Under the pieces are notes generated by a model. The model was not told the origin of the DNA. It saw only the letters and a list, made by a program, of their open reading frames with translations, and searched no databases. Shown in pieces: positions 33,882 through 43,233 of a stretch of 64,000 nt of DNA. Each line of letters opens with the position of its first letter. The stretch's first letter is position 1. The stretch is from JACKFB01 sp041389525 (GTDB lineage: Bacteria; Myxococcota_A; UBA9042; PHBI01; JACKFB01), in contig JAWKRR010000028.1 of assembly GCA_041389525.1 (NCBI GenBank), forward strand, positions 29,075 to 93,074, read 5' to 3'. The position numbers and the translations under genes are program-made.

Positions 33882-35333
33882 TCAGCGCGCGTGTCCCGCC
33901 AGGACCATGAGCCCGCAGCCGGTCTCGGCCGTCCAGCGGTCCCCGTGCACCCGCCCGACGCAATAGGCGCCGTGGTCCCAGTCCAGCCGCGCCACGCCGT
34001 ACTCGCCCTTGCCGATCCGCATGCGGCGCGTCGCGACCAGGGGGCGGCTGGACTTGCGGATGAGCCGCCGCCCGCCGCTGCCGACATAGAGATGCGCCGG
34101 GAGATACTCGATGGCCACGACCCCCACGTAGTAGCCGCCCTCCACCTTCACCCCGTCGTAGACCGCCGCGTCGAGGCGCGTCAGGGGCGTGCCGCGCAGC
34201 TCACCGAGCTCCTCCGGGGTGCCGGGCGGCAAACTCCAAACCACCGTCTCGGTCCCGTAGACCGGCGTCGCGTGGGCCAGCCCCTGCTCGGCGACGCCCG
34301 GGTCCACCAGCGCCTGAGGCAAGCTGGTCCCGTGGGTCGAGCTGGTCAGCCCGGCGGTCACCGTCCCCGCCGGAAGCTCGACATTCAGGCCCGCGGGGAG
34401 CGGCACCACCGTCGCCAACGGCACCAGCTTCTGCCCCTCGATCTTCCACAGGTTCGACGCCGACTCGGGGACCCCCAGCACCTCGATCCGGTCGTGTACG
34501 AAGTGCTCCCGCACCCGCTTGGGCACGCGGATCTCGGCCGTCACCTTCTCGATTCCGCAGGTCAGTTCGATGCGCTGCACCCCGTTCGGCACGTCGAGCA
34601 GCGAGAACTTCCCGGACTCATCCGTCGTGGTCTGGACCGCGCCCCAGCGCACGTCGCAGCCGCCGAGCGCTGAGAGCGTCAGCGCGTGGACCACCCAGGC
34701 GACCACCTTCGGGCGGGTGTTGATCACCAGGGGATCGAGCTCGGTGGCCACTCCCAGCTCGGGCATCGTGGTGACGAGGCCGTCGGTGGTGTGGTGGTCG
34801 GCGGTGGCCTCCAGCTCCCAGATCAGGCCGGGCCGCGCCTCGAAGAGCGCGAAGCGCCCGTCGGCGTCGGTGATCACGACGCGGGTGCGCGCCTTGCCTT
34901 CGGGGTCGCCTCGCGGGACGGCGATGACGCGGGCGCCGGCGATCGGCGCGTCAGAGAACGCGTCGATGACCCGTCCGCGCACGCCGGAGGCGCGAAATGT
35001 CTCGATGCGGACGGGCGAATCGGAGGGGATGAGGGCGTCGATGCCCGCGTCGGCGAACCCTGCGCCGGTCGCCAGGACGCGGTAGGTGCTGGCGCGGCTG
35101 AGACCGTCGAGGCTGAAGGCGCCCTCGGAGTCGGTGACCGCGTCGACCGTGGCCTCCTCGCCCGGCCCGGCGATCGGTCGCGCCTCTATCCGGACCCCGC
35201 CCAGCGGACCGCCGCCCACGCGATCGACCACGACGCCGGTCACGTCCACGCGGTCGGTGCACGCGCCGAGCAGGGCGACAGCGGCCGCGACCGCCGCGAG
35301 GGCGCCGAGAGAGACGGGTTCGGTTCGGGTCAC
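33882..35333 (-). CDS. Lipoprotein with carboxypeptidase-regulatory-like domains
   Basis: 483 aa. GTG 35333 follows GGGAGC. The signal peptide ends in the lipobox LLGAC. The N-terminal two thirds hold at least three beta-sandwich repeats of the carboxypeptidase regulatory (CarbopepD_reg-like) type: VTGVVVDRVGGGPLGGVRI...TDSEGAFSLDGL, VRGRVIDAFSDAPIAGARV...TDADGRFALFEA, and TDESGKFSLLDVP. The C-terminal part is beta-rich with GETVVWSLPPGT-like segments. Such proteins usually bind surface glycans or mediate adhesion at the outer membrane. No enzyme domain was seen. Confidence 0.8.
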   Translation of the reverse strand: MTRTEPVSLGALAAVAAAVALLGACTDRVDVTGVVVDRVGGGPLGGVRIEARPIAGPGEEATVDAVTDSEGAFSLDGLSRASTYRVLATGAGFADAGIDALIPSDSPVRIETFRASGVRGRVIDAFSDAPIAGARVIAVPRGDPEGKARTRVVITDADGRFALFEARPGLIWELEATADHHTTDGLVTTMPELGVATELDPLVINTRPKVVAWVVHALTLSALGGCDVRWGAVQTTTDESGKFSLLDVPNGVQRIELTCGIEKVTAEIRVPKRVREHFVHDRIEVLGVPESASNLWKIEGQKLVPLATVVPLPAGLNVELPAGTVTAGLTSSTHGTSLPQALVDPGVAEQGLAHATPVYGTETVVWSLPPGTPEELGELRGTPLTRLDAAVYDGVKVEGGYYVGVVAIEYLPAHLYVGSGGRRLIRKSSRPLVATRRMRIGKGEYGVARLDWDHGAYCVGRVHGDRWTAETGCGLMVLAGHAR

Positions 35334-35564
35334 GGGCGCTCCCACGTCGATGGCCAGCGGATCACGCGCTGATGAGGTTCAGCGTAGCCGCGATGGTACA
35401 CGAGCGCGGGTGCGGCGCCGGAAACCTTCGCTGGCGCCCGGAACGAAGGCGGCCAGGTGCGCGCTCTGCGGACCCCGCGCGCCGAAAGCCGCCCCGCGAC
35501 CGCGGTTGCCCGAGGGCCGCAGACGCGGTACGCCATCGTCTCCACGGCACGATTGGAGCAACCC

Positions 35565-36063
<499 letters not shown>

Positions 36064-36083
<20 letters not shown>

Positions 36084-38406
36084 TCTCTGCCGCACCCGCG
36101 GGCGCTGCGTCGAGCAGGCCCGCGGGCGCGGTGGCGGGCACAATCGTCACCACGACGCTCTTGGAGGCGGGCGTGAAGCTGCGGGCGGCGTGCTGGCCGA
36201 CGGGCACCAGGGGGTTCGCCTCCGGGAAGTACATGGCGCAGCAGCCGCGCGGGATGTCGTAGGGCACCGCGTAGAAGCCGCGCACGGTGCGGGTGGCTCC
36301 GCGCCAGTGGCTGTGGACGTCCACGGCGGCGCGATCGACGAGGCCGCGCTCGCGCAGGTCGTCGGCGTTCATCAGCACCACGCGGCGGCTGCCGTGGATC
36401 CCGCGGTAGCGGTCGTCGTCGCTGTAGACCGTGGTGTTGAACTGGTCGTGGCTGCGGATGGTCATCATCAGCAGCTCGCCCGGCTGCAGCGCGCGGTGGG
36501 GCAAGGCGTGGAAGAGGAAGCGCGCTTTGCCGTCGGGCGTGCGGAAGACGCGCTCACGGGCGGGGTTTGGGAGCTGCATCCCGCCGGGTTCGCGGAGGCG
36601 ACGGTTGAAGTCGGCGAACCCGGTGATGGACCGCGCGATGAGGTCGCGCACGCGGTCGTAGTCGGCGGCGGCCGCGCTGTAGTCGATGGCGGCGCGCTCG
36701 CCGAGGGTGCGGGCGGCGATGGCGGCGATGATGTCCACCTCGGAGCGCAGCTCACGCCCGGCGGGGGCGGCCGCACCTGCGGAGAGGTGCACCGCGCTCA
36801 TGGAGTCCTCGACGCTCACGGCGCGGGGGGCGCCGTCGGGGCCCAGATCAAGCTCGGTGCGGCCCAGACACGGCAGCAGCAGCGCGCTCGCGCCGGTGAC
36901 CACGTGCGAGCGGTTCAGCTTGGTCGCGATCTGAACGGTCAGCCCGCAGCGCGCCATGGCCGCGGACGTGTGCGGCGTGTCGGGCGCTGCCGAGACGAAG
37001 TTGCCGCCGAGGCCCACGAAGACGTCGACACGCCCGGTGTGCATGGCGGCGATGGCCTCGATGGTGTTGAGGCCGTGGCCGCGCGGCGAGGTGATGCCGA
37101 CGCCGGCGTCCAGCGCGGCGAGGAAGGCCTCCGTGGGGCGATCCCAGATGCCCATGGTGCGGTCGCCCTGCACGTTGGAGTGACCGCGCACGGGGCAGAC
37201 GCCGGCGCCCACACGCCCGATGTTGCCGCGCATCAACAGGAGGCTCGTGACCTCCTGCACGTTGGCGACGCCGTTCTCGTGCTGGGTCAGGCCCATCGCC
37301 CAGCAGCCGATGGCCGCGTGCGAGGCGGCGTAGGCCTCGGCGACCGCGACCATCTGCGCGCGGCTGATGCCCGACTCCTCGACGAGGATCTCCCAATCCA
37401 GCGTGGCCAGGGCGGCGCGGTACCCGGCAAATCCCGAGGTGTGGGCGTGCAGAAACGCCTGGTCGAGCACCTCGCCGGGCCGCGCGGCCTCGAGCTCCAG
37501 CAGCGCCTTCCCCAGGCCCTGCAGCAGCGCGACGTCCCCGTTGATGCGCACCTGCAGGTGGTCGGTGGCGATGGGCGTGCCCGGCCCCAGGATCCGAAAC
37601 ACCTCCTGCGGATGCTTGAAGCGCGTCAGCCCCGCCTCGCGCAGCGGGTTGATCGAGACGATGCGGGCGCCGCGCCGCGCCGCGGCCTGCAGGGCTGAGA
37701 GCATGCGCGGGTGGTTGGTGCCGGGGTTCTGTCCGATGACGAAGATGAAGTCTGCGTGGTCGAAGTCCTCGAGGCTTACGGTGCCTTTGCCGACGCCGAT
37801 GACCTCCTCGAGGCCGACGCCGGTGGACTCGTGACACATGTTCGAGCAGTCGGGCAGGTTGTTGGTGCCGAGCTGGCGAGCCAACAACTGGTAGAGGAAC
37901 GCGGCCTCGTTGGAGGCGCGCCCCGACGTGTAGAAGACGGCGCGGTCGGGGTGACGGATGCCGCGCAGCGCGGTGGCGACGACGGCCACGGCCTCGTCCC
38001 AGCTGACCGGGACGTAGCGGTCGCTGCCGGCCTCCCGGAGCATCGGGTGGGTGATGCGCCCGGCGTCGTTGAGCGCGCGGTCGGTCCAGGTCGCGAGGTC
38101 CGAGATCGTGTGCGCCGCGAAGAAGGCGGGGTCGGCGCGCTTGGTCGTCCCCTCGTCGAGCACCGCCTTCGCGCCGTTCTCGCAGAACTCCGCGACGCTG
38201 CGCTGCGCCGGGTCGGGCCACGCGCAGCCGGGGCAGTCGAAGCCGCCCACCTGATTGACGCGGCGAAGCAGCCCGACGCCGGCCCGCAGCCCGGTGTGGC
38301 GAAACACGAAGCCGGCGACGCTGCGTAGCGCCCCGATCCCGGCGGCGGGCCCGCGAAAGCTGGTGACGCGCGGCCGCCGCCCCAATGGCTGGGAGGTCTT
38401 CGCCAC
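36064..38406 (-). CDS. FdhF/YdeP-like molybdopterin oxidoreductase
   Basis: 780 aa, GTG start. N-terminal DCPGCAWP (C58, C61) is the signature of the YdeP-type FdhF-like alpha subunit (Fe-S site), followed by the molybdopterin domains (VFYTSGRASNEAAFLYQLLAR, FIFVIGQNPGTNHPR). The Mo-ligand region is DCSNMCHESTG, with an ordinary Cys codon, not a selenocysteine TGA. The C-terminal MoCo-binding domain ends in QFNTTVYSDDDRYRG and AMYFPEANPLVP. The exact substrate is unknown; relatives are linked to formate and acid resistance. MoaA is encoded 6 bp upstream, which fits cofactor supply. Confidence 0.85.
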
Positions 38407-38412
38407 CGCGCC

Positions 38413-39570
38413 CTATCCGCCGGTCACGCTCATGGTCTGGAGCACGTCGCCGCCACCGCGGGGGGCGAAGCTGTGTCCAGACGACTTGGACCAGAGCGCG
38501 TCGGCGATGAGTCGCGTCAGCTCGGCGTCATCGACGCCCGCGCGCATGGCGTCGCGCAGCGAGAGCTGGCCGGGGTGGGCGAGGCACTCCTGCAGGGTCC
38601 CGGTGGCGGTCATGCGCACGCGGTTGCAGGTGGAGCAGAACCCGTGACTCACCGCGCTGATGAAGCCCACGCGGGTGGTCTTGCCGCCCGCCAGCGGCGT
38701 CAGGTCGCGGTAGACGGCGGGGCCTTCGCCGGCGATGCCCGCGGCAGGTCCGTAGCCGATGGGCTCCTCGATTCGGTAGGTGGTGGCGAGGGATTGCAGC
38801 ATCGTGTCGGTCGCGATGAAGCGCGCGTCCGTCCAGAAGCCGTCGACGCCGATGGGCATGTACTCGATGAAACGCATCACCGCGTCGCGCTCGGCGGCGA
38901 ACTGCACCAGCGCGGGGAGCTCGTCGTCGTTGAAGCCGCGCACCATGACCGCGTTGAACTTCAGCCGCGAGAAGCCGGCGCTGCGGGCCGCGTCGATGCC
39001 GTCCAGCACGCGGTCGAGGGTCCCGGTGCGCGTGATCTGGGCGAAGCGCGCGGCGTCCAGCGTGTCGATGCTGATGTTCAGGCGCTTGAGCCCGGCGTCG
39101 CGCAGGCGCTGAGCCACCGGGGCCAGGGCGTAGCCGTTGGTGGTCATCGCGAGATCTTCGACGCCCGGGATGGCGGCGAGGGTCTCGACGAGCCGTGGCA
39201 GGTCGCGGCGCAGGAGCGGCTCGCCCCCGGTGAGGCGCAGGCGCCGAATCCCGAGGGCCACGAAGCCGCGGACCAGCCGAGTGATCTCCTCGAAGCTGAG
39301 GATCTCGTCGCGCGGCACGAAGGACACGCCCTCGTGGGGCATGCAGTACACGCAGCGGAAGCTGCAGCGGTCGGTCACCGAGAGCCGCAGGTAGTGGATG
39401 GGGCGGCGGTGGCCGTCGACGAGCAGCGGCGGGGCGACCCGCGGGCCGGGAGCGCGGCTCAGCGACAGGCTGCTGAGGGGGAGACGCTCTGCCGTGGCCA
39501 GAGACGCCGGCTCCGCAGACTGGGCGTCAGCGGCGGTCTCGGCGAGAGGTGGGCGTGGGGGTTCGAGCAC
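38413..39570 (-). CDS. moaA: GTP 3',8-cyclase MoaA (molybdenum cofactor synthesis)
   Basis: 385 aa from GTG 39570; the first 60 residues before the conserved part are Ala/Ser-rich and the start is uncertain. The radical SAM cluster is RCSFRCVYC (C-x3-C-x2-C) after SVTDRC, with LRLTGGEPLLR, NISIDTLD and the C-terminal second cluster FCSTCNR...C (C-x2-C-x13-C). The protein ends in Gly-Gly as MoaA does. It makes cyclic pyranopterin precursor from GTP with MoaC (not in the window). It is the first gene of a moaA-molybdoenzyme pair. Confidence 0.92.
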   Translation of the reverse strand: MLEPPRPPLAETAADAQSAEPASLATAERLPLSSLSLSRAPGPRVAPPLLVDGHRRPIHYLRLSVTDRCSFRCVYCMPHEGVSFVPRDEILSFEEITRLVRGFVALGIRRLRLTGGEPLLRRDLPRLVETLAAIPGVEDLAMTTNGYALAPVAQRLRDAGLKRLNISIDTLDAARFAQITRTGTLDRVLDGIDAARSAGFSRLKFNAVMVRGFNDDELPALVQFAAERDAVMRFIEYMPIGVDGFWTDARFIATDTMLQSLATTYRIEEPIGYGPAAGIAGEGPAVYRDLTPLAGGKTTRVGFISAVSHGFCSTCNRVRMTATGTLQECLAHPGQLSLRDAMRAGVDDAELTRLIADALWSKSSGHSFAPRGGGDVLQTMSVTGG

Positions 39571-39691
39571 AGGTCGACCATAGGGCCGACACACCGCCCC
39601 CAGCAAGACCTGAGTCCATCGGCGGGCCCGGCGCCGACGGGCGGATCCCGGGACGGGGCGCGGGCTCAGCGCGTGCGCGTGAACCGGTGAA

Positions 39692-39721
39692 TTGACAGGG
39701 TCTCGGGCGCTGGCCGATGAT
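39692..39721 (+). promoter_or_regulatory. Candidate promoter of the phasin-like gene
   Basis: A perfect TTGACA (39692-39697) is followed after 18 bp by GATGAT (39716-39721; 4/6). The leader to the ATG at 39787 would be about 60 bases and carries a strong GGAGGTGA. It is one of the best promoter matches in the window. Confidence 0.5.
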
Positions 39722-39786
39722 TCCGGCCCCTTGGCGCCCGCCACCCCGCGCGGCGCGAGCGGCACAGCCCGATGCGGAGGTGAGCG

Positions 39787-40461
39787 ATGATCGAGCAGGT
39801 CAAGACGACGCTTTTGAAGAAGGCCGGGCAGCTCTTCGGGTCGCCCACCGCGCTCCGTGTGTTCTCGAACCCGCAGTTCCAGGACGCGGTGAAGCGCGCG
39901 CTGAGCCTGCAGTCGGACCTGCGCGAGAACTGGGACAAGCAGTCGGAGGGGCTCGCGCGCTCGCTGAATCTCGCCTCGCGGCAGGAGCTGCGGCAACTGC
40001 GTAACACCGTGCATTCGCTGGAGAATCAGATCGCCAACCTCGAGTGGGATCTCAAGCGCGAGACCGCGCGGGCGGAGGCGGCCGAGGCGAAGGTGGCGGC
40101 GAGCGGCGGGGCGAAGAGCCAAGCGGCGCCCGCGAAGGCCGAGCCCGCGAAGGCGACGGCGGCGGCGCCCGCGAAGGCCGAGCCTGCGAAGGCCGCGCCC
40201 GCGAAGGCCGAGCCTGCGAAGGCCGAGCCCGCGAAGGCCGAGCCTGCGAAGGCCGCCAAGGCCCCCGCGAAGGCGGCCCCTGCCAAGACGAAGGCCGCCG
40301 AGGCTCCGAAGGCCGCCAAGGCCCCAGCCAAGGCCGCGGCGCCTGCCAAGGCCCCGAAGGCCGCCAAGGCCCCGAAGGCCGCCAAGGCCCCGAAGGCCGC
40401 CAAGGCCCCCGCCAAGTCAGCGAAACCCGCGAAGACCGCCAAGCCGCCCGCCAAGGGCTGA
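39787..40461 (+). CDS. Phasin-like protein with histone-H1-like Lys/Ala/Pro tail
   Basis: 224 aa. The first 110 residues are an amphipathic helical domain (TTLLKKAGQLFGSPTALRVF, NTVHSLENQIANLEWDLKRETARAEAAEAKV) like PhaF/phasin-type or poly(hydroxyalkanoate)-associated proteins. The second half is low complexity, about 20 repeats of A-P/K-A-K-A built from near-identical codons, so the DNA is itself a degenerate tandem repeat (about 40130-40450). The architecture of helical domain plus H1-like tail is that of PhaF, which links PHA granules to the nucleoid. No PHA synthase is nearby, so the role is inferred. Confidence 0.7.
   Translation: MIEQVKTTLLKKAGQLFGSPTALRVFSNPQFQDAVKRALSLQSDLRENWDKQSEGLARSLNLASRQELRQLRNTVHSLENQIANLEWDLKRETARAEAAEAKVAASGGAKSQAAPAKAEPAKATAAAPAKAEPAKAAPAKAEPAKAEPAKAEPAKAAKAPAKAAPAKTKAAEAPKAAKAPAKAAAPAKAPKAAKAPKAAKAPKAAKAPAKSAKPAKTAKPPAKG
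40137..40444 (+). repeat. Degenerate in-gene tandem repeat (Ala/Lys/Pro codons)
   Basis: Repeats of the unit gcgaaggccgagcc(c/t) and later gccaaggccccgaag encode the Lys/Ala/Pro tail of the phasin-like protein. The units are nearly identical in sequence, so recombination or slippage could vary the tail length between strains. Confidence 0.7.
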
Positions 40462-40700
40462 TCTCCCCCCGGCCGCGCCACGCGCTCGACCCGCGCCGAC
40501 GCCCTCCGAGCGCGCCCAGCGGGGCCCCGTCGGCGACGCCTCGGGACCCGCCCAGACAGCGTCCGCCCTCGCCCGGAGCGCCCGCGCTCCCTGCCGGAAA
40601 TTTGCCTCCGCGGCCCCGAGAATACAGGATGGAACCGTGCGGCAGCCTCCCGGGTCGGTGAGCGTTTCGGGCTGACAGGCATTCCACGCGCCGGAGGATC

Positions 40701-43181
40701 ATGCGTCCTGGGCTCCCGGGAACTCTGTGTGCTCTCATCGCCTTGGGCTGGACGTCCGTGGCGGCGGGAGAGGATCCGGCCGCCCCCGCCGACCCGCTGG
40801 GCCCCGCCCGCGACGCATTTCACAGCGGCCGCTTCGGCGAGGCCATCGACGCGCTGCGGGTCGCCATGCCCGACCCCGCCGGCTCGCCTGATCCGATCAC
40901 CACCGCCGACGCGCGGCACCTGCTGGGCCGGGCCTACCTGGCGGTCGGCGAGCCAGCGCGCGCCGTCGTCGTGCTCGAACCCGCGGTCAAAGCGGCCGCG
41001 GAGCAAGGCAGCACCGTGCTGGTCGACCACCTCCAGTGGCTGCTCGGGAGAGCGCTGGACGGCGTCGGTCGCCACGATGACGCCGCGGCCGCGTTCGGCG
41101 CCGTGGCGGACGACCCGCACTCGCCGCGGGCCGGTGAGGCCGCCTATCGCCGCGCGGTGTCCCTCGAGCGCGCGGGCCGCGCGGACGAGGCGCGGAAGGC
41201 GTTCGCGGCTCAGATCGCGGGCTGGCCCGACGAGCGCGTCAACCACGAGGCGCGGGTCCGCTTGGCCGGGCTCGAGCTTGAGGCCGGGCGCGTCGATCGC
41301 GCCATCACCCAGTATCGGGAGGTCCTGCGTCTGCACACGCGGAGCCGTGCGGGCATCGAGGCGACCCTGGAGCTCGAGGGCCTCGCCGAGAAGGGCGTGG
41401 AGGCGGCGCGCCCACCCGAAGGCGATGCGCGCGAGGGCGAGCTCGAGTGGCTGGTCAGCGAGCGCCGCTTCGACGAGGCCCGCGCCCCCCTCCAAGCCCT
41501 GCGCGACCGCGCGAAGACGACCGGCGACAACGCGCTGCTGCTGCGCGCGACCGAGCTGATGGCCCGGCTGCTCCGCGAGACCGCCGACCACGCCGGCGCC
41601 CTGGAGCTGTACCGCTGGCTGGACAGCCACGGAAAGCCAGTCAGCACCAGTCGAATCGTGGATCTGTTGGCGGCCGCGGGGCGCCACGACGAGGCCGAGA
41701 AGGCGCTGCTCGCGATGCGCGGCGGACGCCGAACCGCCGCGTGGTGGCGTGACGTCGCCGAGCTTCGCGAGGAGTACGGCCGCTATCCCGAGGCGCTGGC
41801 AGCCTACAAGCGCGTGGCCGGGCGCCGCATCTCGACCGACACCCTGATCCACCTCGCGTGGTGCACGCTCTGGGCCGGCAAGGCCGCCGAGGCGGTCCCG
41901 CTGCTCGAGAAAGTCGGCGAGCGCGATCGGGGTCGGCGCCAGTGGTCCAGCTACTGGAGCGCCCGCGCCTTGGCCTTGGCCGGAGACACCAGCGCGGCGC
42001 TCGCCCGCTTCGACAGGCTCGTGAAGTCAGCCCCGCTCGAGTACTACGGGATCATGGCCGCCAGCCGCTCAGCCGAGCTGCGCGGCACCGTCCCCGAGAT
42101 GCCGGTCGCCGTGGCCTCCTCGGACGAGGTCGCCCCCGCGCCGCCGGAGTCGACGATTCGCTGGCAGAGCGCCGCGCGCGTGCCCACCTGGGACGCCGCC
42201 CCCCAACGCCTCCCGCGCGCCGAACGCTTGGCGCGCTTGGAGGCGCTGGCCCGCGACTACGGCGAGGCGGCGCCCGAAGCGCGGCGCGCGCTGGAGCTGG
42301 CACGCCTCGGGTTCGACCAGGAGGCGCTCGAGGAGCTGCGGGTCATCGACAACGACCGCCGGATCATGCGCGGCCGCAGCTGGCGCGGCCTCATCTCTCG
42401 CGCCCGCTCGGACCTCCTGGACAACCGCCGGGACCCGAAGGCGCGCGGCGGCGCCTCGGCCTATCGACGCGGGCGGCGAGACGCGTCCGAAGCGCGCGAG
42501 TTCGGGCGCGTCGGCAACACTACCGAATTCCGCACCGCGCTCCGGGCCGCCCAGGTGGGCCTCGCCGACGCCTACGCCCTGCGCCGCACGGCCATCGAGA
42601 CCGGCGGCCTCGGCGACGAGCCGACCCCAGCCAACCTCGACAAGTGGCGCGCCGCCTACCCGCTGGCGTGGCCAGAGACCATGGCGACCTTCACCTCGGC
42701 CTACGGCGTCCCAGGCTACTTCATGTACGCCATCATGACCGTCGAGAGCACCTTCCACCCGCACGCGGTCAGCGTCTCCGACGCCTACGGGCTGCTGCAG
42801 GTCATCCCTCGCACCGGCCGCCGCGTCGCCGCCGAGCTGGGCTTCGGCGAGTTCTCGCCCGAGATCCTGCTGGAACCCCACGTCGCCATCTATATGGGCA
42901 GCCACTACATGGGGCGCCTGCTGCGCAAGTTCCACGGCCAGGAGCTGCTCGCGGCCGCGGCCTACAACGCCGGCCCGCACCGCGTCGCCAAGTGGCTGGA
43001 CCAGCGGCCCAACGAGCCGATGGACGCCTTCCTCGAGGAGATCCCCTACCGCCAGGCCCGCGGTTACGCGCGCCGTGTGCTGGAATACACGGCGAAGTAT
43101 TTGCGGATCTATCACGGCGAACAACAGGTATACGTCAGCAACCACCTCGACCGGCGCTACTTGCCTGAACCGAACTATTGA
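40701..43181 (+). CDS. Lytic transglycosylase with TPR-like superhelix
   Basis: 826 aa; ATG 40701 after GGAGG. A short signal peptide (TSVAAGEDPAAP) is followed by helical repeats with a tetratricopeptide pattern (ARHLLGRAYLAVGEPARAVVVLEPAV, FAAQIAGWPDERVNHEARVRL). The C-terminal SLT domain has the catalytic Glu in MTVESTFHPHAVS, DAYGLLQVIPRTG, and AAAYNAGPHRVAKWL, the periplasmic peptidoglycan lytic transglycosylase signature. It is related in plan to the enzyme at 4.9-7.3 kb but not close in sequence. The gap to the next gene is only 52 bp, so read-through is likely. Confidence 0.88.
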   Translation: MRPGLPGTLCALIALGWTSVAAGEDPAAPADPLGPARDAFHSGRFGEAIDALRVAMPDPAGSPDPITTADARHLLGRAYLAVGEPARAVVVLEPAVKAAAEQGSTVLVDHLQWLLGRALDGVGRHDDAAAAFGAVADDPHSPRAGEAAYRRAVSLERAGRADEARKAFAAQIAGWPDERVNHEARVRLAGLELEAGRVDRAITQYREVLRLHTRSRAGIEATLELEGLAEKGVEAARPPEGDAREGELEWLVSERRFDEARAPLQALRDRAKTTGDNALLLRATELMARLLRETADHAGALELYRWLDSHGKPVSTSRIVDLLAAAGRHDEAEKALLAMRGGRRTAAWWRDVAELREEYGRYPEALAAYKRVAGRRISTDTLIHLAWCTLWAGKAAEAVPLLEKVGERDRGRRQWSSYWSARALALAGDTSAALARFDRLVKSAPLEYYGIMAASRSAELRGTVPEMPVAVASSDEVAPAPPESTIRWQSAARVPTWDAAPQRLPRAERLARLEALARDYGEAAPEARRALELARLGFDQEALEELRVIDNDRRIMRGRSWRGLISRARSDLLDNRRDPKARGGASAYRRGRRDASEAREFGRVGNTTEFRTALRAAQVGLADAYALRRTAIETGGLGDEPTPANLDKWRAAYPLAWPETMATFTSAYGVPGYFMYAIMTVESTFHPHAVSVSDAYGLLQVIPRTGRRVAAELGFGEFSPEILLEPHVAIYMGSHYMGRLLRKFHGQELLAAAAYNAGPHRVAKWLDQRPNEPMDAFLEEIPYRQARGYARRVLEYTAKYLRIYHGEQQVYVSNHLDRRYLPEPNY

Positions 43182-43233
43182 GATCGCCCCGGCCGCGCGG
43201 GCCGGCTTGGCCCCCCCGCGAGGCGTCGCCCCG

